From assembly GCA_026417495.1 (NCBI GenBank), contig JAOADD010000038.1, forward strand, positions 106,270 to 170,269: DNA of 64,000 nucleotides, given 5' to 3'. Positions 11,201-17,765 of this stretch are shown here, one piece after another (the stretch's first letter is position 1; each line of letters starts with the position of its first letter). The notes below the pieces were generated by a model that did not search any database, was not told the origin of the DNA, and worked only from the letters and a program-made list of their open reading frames with translations. Source of the stretch: Ignavibacteria bacterium. Lineage in GTDB: Bacteria; Bacteroidota; Ignavibacteria; Tepidaquicellales; Tepidaquicellaceae. The position numbers and the translations under genes were made by a program.

Positions 11201-11511
11201 TTGACTTGAAAAATGAAATCGTAATACTTCCACCGACTAAATTTGAACTTGGACAGAATTATCCAAATCCATTTAATCCAAGAACTAAAATAGATTTTCA
11301 AATCCCATATGAAAGCAGAGTTAACCTGATTGTTTATGATATACTTGGAAGGGAAGTGAAGAAATTAATTTCAGAAAATTTGAAAGCAGGATATTATACA
11401 ATTGATTTCAATGCATCAGAACTTTCAAGTGGAATATATTTCTATAGAATCGTTGCTATCTCAGGGAAAAAAGAATTTATTGATACTAAGAAAATGCTTG
11501 TTATTAAATAA
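5269..11511 (+). CDS. Giant secreted beta-helix protein with type IX secretion sorting domain
   Basis: This 2080-residue protein begins with a signal peptide (hydrophobic core at residues 4-19, likely cut after 'LYSQ'). Residues ~30-850 are Asn/Ser/Thr/Gly-rich 'N-x-I' rungs typical of right-handed parallel beta-helices. Two near-identical ~30-residue 'GGSGYT' units lie at about 376-405 and 413-443. Two W...NW modules start near residues 859 and 1329, each followed by 'LTINN' beta-solenoid repeats. Residues ~1890-1985 resemble a fibronectin-like module, and ~1990-2080 form the T9SS type A sorting domain ('YPNPFNP', 'YDILGREV', 'SSGIYFYR'). It should cross the outer membrane by T9SS and sit on the surface or be released. 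An adhesin or matrix role is inference. It is monocistronic, with a terminator right behind it. Confidence 0.92.
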   Translation: MKKSTIFIIFIILSTILIAENLYSQTIRTVGGAGANYANLKAAFDAINNGSLTGNIILQLTGSTTETNAITLNASGSGGANYSSITIYPTVSNVIISGDLNTNLIYLNGADNVTFDGRINQSGSEKSLTIQNTSTGASATTFRLINSAENNTIKYCIIKGSGTNSSLGIITISTANTGNGNDNNTITYNDITSSSAGRPRYAIFSAGTAERDNDNNIISYNNIYDCFNTGGHSYAIFISSYSNNYTISNNSIYETTNFAPSGSYNYNGIRVSTNSNHTVISNYVGGTQPNCGGSAMIFNANYPHYFCGIFISGGSTGASLVQYNIIKNINYTSTQANPFDGIFINSGNVNVYNNTIGSTSENNSIVINTPCASASATITNGVVTSITLIGGGSGYTTAPVITFSGTCTDSAKAVANISNGVVTSITLLSGGSGYTSTPFVLFDGATYSTTHGIIQNSGGTVNINNNNISGITTVGSTYYSHGFEGIYVRSGGGITNITNNLIGSLNTTNSIYVSSTAQNSLQKQDIYGIYSASTNTTTISGNTIANLTNNYSGNSAAARARGIQTSAGINTITNNLVRDIRTSSGQTSIKSAASLIGISQTINSGTQTVTGNTVYNLYNLNTTARYDIYGIYFIAPNSGVNTVANNFIHSIYPSSSNTGTEIEGIFLNGGSIYCYNNIISLGNSISRGYEINGIWDENGSGSSSYIYFNTVYIGGTVTSGTTSYTACIWSNNSGTIRNFRNNIFANSRTGGSSGYHLSIYLNNITNLTIDYNDYYNAAGTLGRIGANPRNNLSTWRNGTGQDNNSTDINPSFANPTGTTPDDFLASASLPAVTGTGITTDYKGNARAPVPQMGALESTIEYVWQGNTSSNFGTASNWTNNMVPPDGANIRFATSPANDCVLDQNRVLGKITNSQSAKKLVVNGKQLTITKELDFTNNAQIDATASNSTVVFGGTSTQVIPSGAFTNNTLNNLTINNNYGVAINNSLTINQMLILTSGNLSIGSNTLTLNGIVSVFNGGFTGGNNSNIIFSGSGTAYLPSVTLNNLTINRTDGVIMIGNVTVNGTLTLTNGTLTVGNNNTLTINSISVSNGKINANGDSATVVFNNSSAITLPNEFFTSSSIFNLTINGSGGITYQGYLTVNGILNLAANNPSSTQGILHMHNGSLSTTLTMGANAVTLGVGDVTGIVKRNYFIANKEYTFGNQFTKICFLPGGTYPDSIVVKILIGNPPIWKSNAIKRMYDFVQRGGSNCIATITTHYLDDELNGNPEQDLVQWTCYADSVPPKVYEWGRSNLNTENNWIEIDNINIGYFPTRFGQLENTLAKSSLSYYTWKGTQSTNWNTPENWDPVGRPNETSNIIIPDAANTNYDPVIPNGTEIKTITLQSGSILNTEANAQITINGGLGAWVNLGGTFNPSTSNLIFTNRNATMSGENDVYNLTIGSGDTLWMAENSVIRIYGSVYNNGVWRTVISGHTTVEYCGGTQTVVVPNPSTNRYSHLILSGSGTKTLPSSALNIYCDLVITGTTTVNTNSSLTIGGDLIVDEGATFNAGNFNHTIFGNFQNYGTVNLPAGYTITMKSDTARYIDGISPINFANLTLDNAVNVTIYGDVYINNQLTISRGYLYLGVPSDKNENPLLRNNKYLVMNPLSASLNVYLKLKGGISTTSNSKINATSKYSTIEFNGSSTQIIPDGLFIDNEVNNLKINNSSGVNMEGNLKINGELILNSGILNTQSNSIIFDVDAIDPVETSSSRIVGTAKILNVPVGTGSFSFLSMDISNGMDDLGNVSITRKTGPSAVIIVGQYSSIASHWKVESDYPPTNGRTITYKWLSVLDNGKNFSAINKAQTWYSTDDGNSWVAYGDEIDVSNSNPRIMNVTTTHFSYWVASDKEGPLPVVLNSFNSEVKGRNVKLTWITENETNNSGFEIERKSNEDSWTKVGYMPGKGTTNKNNYYIFEDKNLNTGRYKYRLKQIDIYGNYNYFDLKNEIVILPPTKFELGQNYPNPFNPRTKIDFQIPYESRVNLIVYDILGREVKKLISENLKAGYYTIDFNASELSSGIYFYRIVAISGKKEFIDTKKMLVIK

Positions 11512-11533
11512 TTTTATATGACAAGTTATTGTT

Positions 11534-11569
11534 AAACTGCTTACCAAAATGAAGGTAAGCAGTTTTTTT
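11534..11569 (+). terminator. Rho-independent terminator after the giant surface protein
   Basis: A perfect 12-bp stem (AAACTGCTTACC at 11534-11545, GGTAAGCAGTTT at 11554-11565) encloses an 8-base loop and runs into a T tract ending at 11569. It lies 22 bases after the stop codon. Confidence 0.93.
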
Positions 11570-11932
11570 ATTTGTATTTTTTTACTTTTTTTGATGTTTA
11601 TAGTTGTATTTAATGTATTCTATATTTCAATACAGTTAATGAGAAGATTATTTTATGTGAAGATTAATATTTTTAAAACGGAAAGATATATTTAAACCAA
11701 TACATTTAAATAAATATCATAAAAACATATTGATAAGAATTTTGATTCATGCGTGATTATAAATTTTTTTGGATTTGTCAATTATGTCATCACCTGATTC
11801 ATTATTTATTTAAATTAATAATAAATTTTATTATTTTAGAAAATAGAATTACTCTTTTTGGATTTCAATATGTCTTGTCACCATAACTCTTTTATGAGTT
11901 TTTGTTATATAAATATGAAACAATTTTAATTT
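11570..11932. other. Intergenic region upstream of the aminomutase cluster
   Basis: About 360 AT-rich bases with no supported gene. A weak 5-bp hairpin (AACTC/GAGTT) lies around 11885-11900. No clear ribosome-binding site precedes the ATG at 11933, and no riboswitch fold was recognised. Confidence 0.4.
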
Positions 11933-13516
11933 ATGTTTAAACTGAAAGTTAATTCAAAAACTATGGAAAAAATTGATAAAATAAAAGCAATTCGATGGTA
12001 TTGTAATGATGATAAAATTTTAGATACTATTGAGAATGAAAATTTATGCCCTGATGGTCTTCTAAATAAACTGCACTATTGTTATAGAGAACATTCTAAC
12101 ATCTTACGAGATGGAGAACCAATTTTTAAAACGAAAAATTTTTATTCAGGATTAAGTGGATTTAAAGAAATTATAGAGGAATTGAATAAGAATGGAATTG
12201 ATATTGGAGATGTTCGGGAGAGGGAATTTTTCATAGAAGTTTATAGATTTTTGGCGACGAAACATGCTCTAAATGCAATAGATTGGAGAAATTATCAAGA
12301 TAATTCTATATACCATTTGATTATCCCTCAACCAAATATGATTAAGAAAGAAGAGGTGCAAAAATACTTAAACGCTAAGACTGAAGAAGAAAGAATGCAA
12401 GTGGTTAAAGATTATCAAAAGAAAACAAACCCTCATGATGGCAAGCAGAAACTAAATAAACCATGGTATATAGATGACAATAACAGACTTGTCATATTAG
12501 ATGGTTGTCAACATAAATATCCACCTATTAATTTAATTCTTGATAAAACTACTCAAAGTTGTTTTGCATTTTGCACTTATTGTTTCCGTCATGCGCAGGT
12601 GAGGGGTGATGAAGATATGTTTGTACAAGAAAGTGTTCAACAGGTGCTTGATTATTTGAAAAGACATAAAGAAATAACTGATATTTTAATTACTGGTGGT
12701 GATGCAGCATTTTTACCCTATGATAGATTAAGAGAATATGTTATACCTATTGTTCAAGAAGAGGAGTTGAGTCATATCAGAAATGTTAGATTTGGTTCGA
12801 GAGTCTTAACATACCATCCCGAATTTATTTTGAATGATAAATTTAAAGAACATTTAGACCTTATGAGATATGCTATTGATAATGGAGTACAAGTAGTTTG
12901 GGTTTCACATTTTTCAACACCAAGGGAAATATTGAATCCTTTGACTATATCAGCAATTAGAAGGTTGAAGTCTTTCGGGTTAACCTTAAAAAATCAAAGT
13001 CCGATAATGAAGCATGTAAGCTTATTCTTAGATGAGAATGGAAAAGTAGATATAGATAAATCAGCACAAAATTGGATTGATTTAGGAAATATTTTAGCTA
13101 TGCTTGGAATTGGTTTCCATTCTATGTACTGTGCAAGACCAACAGGTGAATACCACTATTTTACAGCTCCTTTGGCGGATATAGTTGAAATATTTAATAA
13201 AGTTTTTAGAGAGTTAGCTTCAATAAATAGACCCTCGAGATTCATTACAATGACATTTTCATCAGGAAAAATTTCTTTATTAGGAACAACTCATATAAAT
13301 AATGAAAAAGTGTTTGTATTAAGATTTAATGAAGCACGTAATATGAAATGGATGGATAAGATATTTTTTGCTAAATTTAGTGAAACTGAGACTTCAATTG
13401 AGAATCTCGAACCCTATGATGCTGATGAGTTTTTCTATAAAGATGAATTAAGAAAGATAGAAAAAGAATTAGCTGACTTGCTTGAGAAAGAAAAATATAA
13501 CCACAGAAATGATTAA
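11933..13516 (+). CDS. KamA-family radical SAM / PLP 2,3-aminomutase, probably not lysine-specific
   Basis: Family enzymes use a [4Fe-4S] cluster, S-adenosylmethionine and PLP to move an amino group from C2 to C3 of an amino acid. This 527-residue protein has the radical SAM cysteines C210, C214 and C217 ('CFAFCTYC'), a 'TGGDA' glycine motif, and a probable PLP lysine K446 in 'SSGKIS', matching 'GGGGK' of lysine 2,3-aminomutase. The two Asp that bind the lysine side chain there (D293 and D330 in the clostridial enzyme) align by eye with Ala401/Arg402 and Thr439, so a different, perhaps acidic, substrate is likely. The last 8 bases overlap the CoA-transferase start, tying it to the beta-ketoadipate genes downstream. 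I favour alpha-aminoadipate as substrate, but this is inference. Confidence 0.85.
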   Translation: MFKLKVNSKTMEKIDKIKAIRWYCNDDKILDTIENENLCPDGLLNKLHYCYREHSNILRDGEPIFKTKNFYSGLSGFKEIIEELNKNGIDIGDVREREFFIEVYRFLATKHALNAIDWRNYQDNSIYHLIIPQPNMIKKEEVQKYLNAKTEEERMQVVKDYQKKTNPHDGKQKLNKPWYIDDNNRLVILDGCQHKYPPINLILDKTTQSCFAFCTYCFRHAQVRGDEDMFVQESVQQVLDYLKRHKEITDILITGGDAAFLPYDRLREYVIPIVQEEELSHIRNVRFGSRVLTYHPEFILNDKFKEHLDLMRYAIDNGVQVVWVSHFSTPREILNPLTISAIRRLKSFGLTLKNQSPIMKHVSLFLDENGKVDIDKSAQNWIDLGNILAMLGIGFHSMYCARPTGEYHYFTAPLADIVEIFNKVFRELASINRPSRFITMTFSSGKISLLGTTHINNEKVFVLRFNEARNMKWMDKIFFAKFSETETSIENLEPYDADEFFYKDELRKIEKELADLLEKEKYNHRND

Positions 13517-14222
13517 TAAAATTGTTAAAACAGTTCATGAAGCCGTAGCTGATATCTTTGATGGTGCAACTATTATGATAAGTGGTTTTGGGGAAGCAGG
13601 GAGCCCAATTGAATTAATTCATGCTTTAATTGACCAAGGAGCAAAAGACTTAACTGTTATTAGTAATAATGCTGGTAGCGGCTATGTTGGATTAGCGTCA
13701 TTAATAGAACATAGAAGAGTAAGAAAAATTATTTGTTCGTTCCCCAAAACTACAAACTCTAAAGTATTCCCTGAGTTATATTTTAAAGGAGAAATTGAAC
13801 TCGAGTTAGTACCGCAAGGGACTTTAGCTGAGAGAATAAGAGCTGGTGGTGCTGGAATTCCTGCATTTTATACACCTACTTCTGTTGATACAATTCTCTC
13901 TGAAGGTAAAGAGAAAAGAATTATTAATGATAAAATGTGTGTTCTTGAATATGCTTTAAAAGCTGATTTTTCACTTGTGAAATGTCTTAAAGCTGATAGA
14001 TTTGGTAATCTTGTATATAATAAAACAGCAAGAAATTTTGGGCCAATAATGTGTATGGCAGCAAATACTACTATTGTTCAAGCTAAACAGATTGTAGAGC
14101 TTGGTGAGTTAGACCCAGAATGTATTGTAACACCAGGAATTTTTGTAAATAGAATTGTTGAAGTAAAAAACCCCGCTGATGAGTCAAAACTAGTAGAAGA
14201 GAATAGGAGGTACCCATGGTAA
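13509..14222 (+). CDS. pcaI: 3-oxoadipate CoA-transferase subunit A (PcaI-like)
   Basis: This is the alpha subunit of a heterodimeric family I CoA-transferase that moves CoA from succinyl-CoA to a 3-oxo acid. I start it at the ATG at 13509 (237 residues, 'MINKIVK'), which fits the family N-terminus; an in-frame TTG at 13482 would add nine unlikely residues. It has the glycine loop 'SGFGEAGSP', then 'SNNAGSG', 'KIICSFPK', 'PQGTLAERIRAGG' and 'ARNFGPIM'. The 'NNAG' and 'CSFP' segments resemble beta-ketoadipate transferases (PcaI) more than acetoacetate transferases (ScoA/AtoD). It overlaps the aminomutase gene by 8 bases and its partner by 7. Acetoacetate-type specificity remains possible. Confidence 0.85.
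   Translation: MINKIVKTVHEAVADIFDGATIMISGFGEAGSPIELIHALIDQGAKDLTVISNNAGSGYVGLASLIEHRRVRKIICSFPKTTNSKVFPELYFKGEIELELVPQGTLAERIRAGGAGIPAFYTPTSVDTILSEGKEKRIINDKMCVLEYALKADFSLVKCLKADRFGNLVYNKTARNFGPIMCMAANTTIVQAKQIVELGELDPECIVTPGIFVNRIVEVKNPADESKLVEENRRYPW
14205..14210 (+). promoter_or_regulatory. Strong ribosome-binding site for the CoA-transferase B subunit
   Basis: AGGAGG sits five bases before the ATG at 14216, inside the end of the A-subunit gene. It fixes the start of the B subunit and suggests coupled, balanced translation of the two subunits. Confidence 0.85.
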
Positions 14223-14872
14223 GTGAAGAAAAAAATGTAGGTTGGACTCTTAATCAAGTGGCAGAACAGGTAGCTATGGATGTTTTTGATGGTGCATATG
14301 TAAATCTCGGTATTGGATTACCTGAATTAGTTGCGGACTATGTTGCATCAGATAAAGAGGTTATCTACCACACAGAGAATGGTTTATTAGGAATGGGAAA
14401 AGCACCTGAACCTGGAAAAGAAGACCCTGAACTCATTAATGCGGGTAAAAAATATGTTACAGCAATTAAAGGTGCCTGTTACTTTCACCATGCAGATAGT
14501 TTTGCTATGATTAGAGGTGGCCATATTGATATTTGTGTTATGGGTGCTCTTCAGGTTTCGGAGGAAGGTGATCTTGCAAATTGGACTACGGGAGAAAAAG
14601 ATACTATTCCTGCTGTTGGGGGAGCGATGGATTTAGTAGCAGGGGTTAAAACACTTTTCATCATAATGCAACACACCACTAAAGATGGGAAACCAAAAAT
14701 AGTAAATAAATGCACATATCCACTTACAGGCAAAAACTGCGTAAATAGAATTTATACTAATCTTGCAGTTATAGATGTTCTTGATAAAAAATTATGGGTA
14801 CGAAAATTAGCACCGAATGTTTCGTTTGAATATTTACAATCTAAAACAGAAGCGAAATTAAACATTAAATAA
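14216..14872 (+). CDS. pcaJ: 3-oxoadipate CoA-transferase subunit B (PcaJ-like)
   Basis: The beta subunit (218 residues) carries the catalytic glutamate that forms the enzyme-CoA thioester, here E54 in 'HTENGLLGMG'. The segments 'GKEDPELINAGK', 'FHHADSFAMIRGGH', 'DLANWTTG' and 'IPAVGGAMDL' are the ones I associate with PcaJ rather than ScoB/AtoA. With the A subunit it should convert 3-oxoadipate and succinyl-CoA to 3-oxoadipyl-CoA and succinate in the cytoplasm. The PcaF-like thiolase two genes on would use the product. A 111-base gap follows. Confidence 0.87.
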   Translation: MVSEEKNVGWTLNQVAEQVAMDVFDGAYVNLGIGLPELVADYVASDKEVIYHTENGLLGMGKAPEPGKEDPELINAGKKYVTAIKGACYFHHADSFAMIRGGHIDICVMGALQVSEEGDLANWTTGEKDTIPAVGGAMDLVAGVKTLFIIMQHTTKDGKPKIVNKCTYPLTGKNCVNRIYTNLAVIDVLDKKLWVRKLAPNVSFEYLQSKTEAKLNIK

Positions 14873-14941
14873 TAAATCCATTTCATCTAACATCATACTT
14901 TTCATGCTTATTATTTATAAATAGTAATTTCATAAAAGATA

Positions 14942-14968
14942 ATTTACAATTTCCAAAAAAGTGTAAAT
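14942..14968. promoter_or_regulatory. Inverted repeat ATTTACA-N13-TGTAAAT before the aminotransferase
   Basis: ATTTACA at 14942-14948 and TGTAAAT at 14962-14968 form a dyad ending 15 bases before the ATG at 14984. The same half-site occurs in the palindromes upstream of tig (17672-17718). It may be an operator for one regulator, but the DNA is AT-rich and only weak support exists. Confidence 0.25.
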
Positions 14969-14983
14969 AATTTAGACTAATTT

Positions 14984-16318
14984 ATGGAAAATAAAAAAAG
15001 TGCAGAACTTTATCAGAAAGCAATTGAGTTATTACCAGGAGGTGTTAGTAGAAATACAGTATTTAGAAAACCTTTTCCTGATTATGCTGCAAAAGCTTCC
15101 GGTTGTTATATAACTGATATAGATGGTGTTGAGAGAATTGACTTTTCAAACAATATGGCATCCTTAATTCACGGACATGCTCATCCTGAAATAGTAGAAG
15201 GTGTGATTGAACAATTGAAGAAAGGTACAGCTTATACATTAGCATCAGAAGCTGAATTGAAATTTGCTGAACTGTTAGTAAACAGGGTAGAAAGTTTTGA
15301 GAAAATCAGATTTGTGAATTCTGGTACGGAAGCGGTTATGATAATGATAAAAGCAGCAAGAGCATATACAGGAAAACCTAAAATTGCAAAAGCAGAAGGT
15401 GCTTATCATGGTACTTATGATTTTGCAGAAGTGAGTCAACATGCAAATCCATCTAATTGGGGTGATATCGATTGCCCTAATAGTGTACCACTTGTATTTG
15501 GTACTCCAAAGGGAGTCCTTGATGATGTAATTATTTTTCCATTCAATGATATTGAAAGAACTTTAAGAATTCTAGATAAACATAAAGATGAAATTGCTTG
15601 TGTTTTATTAGATCCAGTTCCACATAGAGTTGGACTTATGAGAGCTACGGAAGAATTTATTGAAGCTGTGTACAAATGGACGCGGGAAAATAATTCTTTA
15701 TTGATTTTTGATGAGGTTCTATGTTTTAGAGTTGGTTATGGTGGTGCACAGGAAATTTATAAATATAAACCAGATCTTACAGCTCTTGGAAAAATAATTG
15801 GTGGTGGTTTTCCTGTCGGAGCTATTGCTGGAAGAGCGGATGTTCTAAAAGTTATGGACCCTAGAGAACCTAAACTTTTATTCCCTCATTCTGGAACTTT
15901 TTCTGCAAATCCAATAACAATGACTGCTGGTTATATCGCAATGAAATTATTTGATAAAGAAGCGGTTGATAGGTTAAATGCACTGACTTCTAAAGCAAAA
16001 GAACAGATAAAAGAAGTAATCAAAATTTGTGATGTTCCTGTTTCAATTTCAGGAGCTGGTTCTATGTTCAGGATACATTTGAAACCAAATCCTCCGACAA
16101 CTTATAGGGAAACATATCAATGTCCCGAAACTTTAAAGGTATTGGTTCAATTACTTGATCATTTATATTATAAGGAAAAAATTCTTATGATTAATACATT
16201 TTCTTGTATGTTCTCTACCGCTATTACACAAAAAGAAGTTGATAGATTATCTGATGGATTAATGAATGCATTCAAGCTGTATAAAAAAGAAATTGAAAGT
16301 ATTCAACAAATAAATTAA
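14984..16318 (+). CDS. PLP class III aminotransferase, GSAM / beta-amino-acid aminotransferase-like
   Basis: This 444-residue fold-type I PLP enzyme has 'LPGGVSR' near the N-terminus, 'HGHAHP', 'NSGTEAV', 'AYHGTYD', the PLP-holding Asp in 'FDEVL' and the Schiff-base lysine K270 in 'LGKIIGGGFPVGA'. Close relatives include glutamate-1-semialdehyde aminomutase (HemL) and beta-amino-acid aminotransferases. The segment after the Asp ('DEVLCFR') is one residue shorter than 'DEVMTGFR' of HemL, which from memory is also so in beta-phenylalanine aminotransferases. No haem gene is near. Its place between CoA-transferase and thiolase argues that it turns a beta-amino acid into the matching beta-keto acid; this is inference from context. 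Confidence 0.82.
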   Translation: MENKKSAELYQKAIELLPGGVSRNTVFRKPFPDYAAKASGCYITDIDGVERIDFSNNMASLIHGHAHPEIVEGVIEQLKKGTAYTLASEAELKFAELLVNRVESFEKIRFVNSGTEAVMIMIKAARAYTGKPKIAKAEGAYHGTYDFAEVSQHANPSNWGDIDCPNSVPLVFGTPKGVLDDVIIFPFNDIERTLRILDKHKDEIACVLLDPVPHRVGLMRATEEFIEAVYKWTRENNSLLIFDEVLCFRVGYGGAQEIYKYKPDLTALGKIIGGGFPVGAIAGRADVLKVMDPREPKLLFPHSGTFSANPITMTAGYIAMKLFDKEAVDRLNALTSKAKEQIKEVIKICDVPVSISGAGSMFRIHLKPNPPTTYRETYQCPETLKVLVQLLDHLYYKEKILMINTFSCMFSTAITQKEVDRLSDGLMNAFKLYKKEIESIQQIN

Positions 16319-16329
16319 TAATTTATCAG

Positions 16330-17529
16330 ATGCAAAACGCATATATTTGTGATGCTATTAGAACACCAATTGGTAAATATGGTGGTTCTCTTTCTTCTAT
16401 TAGACCTGATGATTTAATGGCTTATGTTTTAAAATCTTTGAGAGAGAGAAATAAAAATATCGATTGGAATGAATTAGATGATGTTATCATTGGTTGTGCC
16501 AATCAATCAGGAGAAGATAATAGAAATGTTGCTAGAATGGCACTATTGATTGCCGATTTTCCATATACAATACCTGGAGTTACAGTAAATAGACTTTGCG
16601 GTTCGGGAATGGAAGCTGTTGGTTGTGCTGCTAGGAATATTAGAACAGGTGAAGCAGATTTAATTATTGCTGGTGGTGTTGAAAGTATGTCTAGAGCTCC
16701 TTTTGTTATAGAAAAATCGTCAGAACCGTTTTCAAGAAATGTTAAAATGTATGATACGACTCTTGGTTGGAGATTCATTAATCCAGTGATGCAACAGAAG
16801 TATGGTACTGAATCAATGATAGAAACTGCTGAAAATATTGCACAAGATTTTAAAATAAGCAGGGAAGACCAAGATAAATTTGCATTATGGAGTCAAGAAA
16901 AAACCAGAATTGCGCAAGCAGAAGGTTTATTCAAAACTGAAATAATACCTGTAGAAATACAGGGAAAAGAAAAGGTAATTTTTGAAATAGATGAACATCC
17001 AAGACTTACATCTCTTGAAAAATTAGCATCTCTAAAACCTATTGTTAAAATTGACGGAACTGTTACAGCGGGTAATTCATCGGGGATTAATGATGGAGCT
17101 GCCGCATTGTTAATAGCATCTGAAAATGCGATTAAGAAATATAACTTAAATCCACTTGTAAAAATTCTGGGTATGGATGTAGCGGGTGTTGAACCGAGAA
17201 TAATGGGATTGGGACCTGTGCCTGCAACTCAAAAATTACTTAAAAGACTTGGTATAAAAATTGAAGAGATTGATATTATTGAATTAAATGAAGCTTTTGC
17301 TTCTCAAGCTTTATGTTGTATTAGAGAACTTGGATTAAGCGACTTTGATGAAAGGATTAATCCATTAGGTGGTGCTATTGCACTTGGGCATCCGTTAGGT
17401 ATGACGGGCGCGAGACTTATTACAACAGCAGTGCATCAATTAAAACGAACTAGTTTAAACATAGCTCTTTGCACAATGTGTATTGGAGTTGGGCAAGGTA
17501 TCGCAATGGTTATAGAAAATGTAAATTAA
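16330..17529 (+). CDS. pcaF: Acetyl-CoA acyltransferase, 3-oxoadipyl-CoA thiolase type (PcaF-like)
   Basis: This is a thiolase of 399 residues, the family's usual length. Nucleophile C90 lies in 'NRLCGSGMEAV', H354 in 'ALGHPLGMTGAR' and the second active cysteine C384 in 'CTMCIGVGQG'. The stretches 'AYICDAIRTPIGKYGG', 'GEDNRNVARMA' and 'DTTLGWRFINP' closely recall PcaF/PaaJ, which cleave 3-oxoadipyl-CoA to succinyl-CoA and acetyl-CoA. It starts 11 bases after the aminotransferase stop and closes the cluster. A broader beta-ketothiolase role cannot be excluded. Confidence 0.9.
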   Translation: MQNAYICDAIRTPIGKYGGSLSSIRPDDLMAYVLKSLRERNKNIDWNELDDVIIGCANQSGEDNRNVARMALLIADFPYTIPGVTVNRLCGSGMEAVGCAARNIRTGEADLIIAGGVESMSRAPFVIEKSSEPFSRNVKMYDTTLGWRFINPVMQQKYGTESMIETAENIAQDFKISREDQDKFALWSQEKTRIAQAEGLFKTEIIPVEIQGKEKVIFEIDEHPRLTSLEKLASLKPIVKIDGTVTAGNSSGINDGAAALLIASENAIKKYNLNPLVKILGMDVAGVEPRIMGLGPVPATQKLLKRLGIKIEEIDIIELNEAFASQALCCIRELGLSDFDERINPLGGAIALGHPLGMTGARLITTAVHQLKRTSLNIALCTMCIGVGQGIAMVIENVN

Positions 17530-17671
17530 CTTATTATTTAAATTATTTCTTGGAAAATTTATTATAATAATTAGACAATTAATCAAATCAGCTAACTATA
17601 TATATAAATCATTAAGTCAAAACTTATTTACAAAAGTTCTTATTTGTCTTTTTCATATATCTCTGATTTTT

Positions 17672-17718
17672 AATGTAAATTCTTTATTTTATTATAATTA
17701 TAATTTACATTGTAAATT
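17672..17718. promoter_or_regulatory. Nested palindromes with TGTAAATT half-sites upstream of tig
   Basis: AATGTAAATT at 17672-17681 is the reverse complement of AATTTACATT at 17702-17711. The latter overlaps a 17-base palindrome, AATTTACA-T-TGTAAATT, at 17702-17718, ending 47 bases before the trigger factor start. This is a plausible operator or promoter region for tig-clpP; the regulator is unknown. Confidence 0.35.
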
Positions 17719-17765
17719 TTCATTATAAAAATTAATTTAATAGTTTTAAATAATTAAATAAAAAA

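Noticed and set aside
13482..13508. TTG start of the CoA-transferase A subunit
   Set aside because: It would add nine residues unlike the family; the ATG at 13509 fits PcaI-type proteins and an 8-base overlap.
14984..16318. Glutamate-1-semialdehyde aminomutase (hemL) for haem synthesis
   Set aside because: Similarity is real but there is no haem gene nearby and the cluster context points to a beta-amino-acid aminotransferase; not fully excluded.
11933..17529. Classical clostridial lysine fermentation cluster
   Set aside because: No kamD/kamE, kdd, kce or kal genes are present, and the aminomutase lacks the lysine-binding aspartates.
13509..17529. Aromatic compound degradation (protocatechuate or catechol branch)
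   Set aside because: The transferase and thiolase fit, but no dioxygenase, cycloisomerase or decarboxylase gene is nearby; an aminomutase and aminotransferase are there instead.
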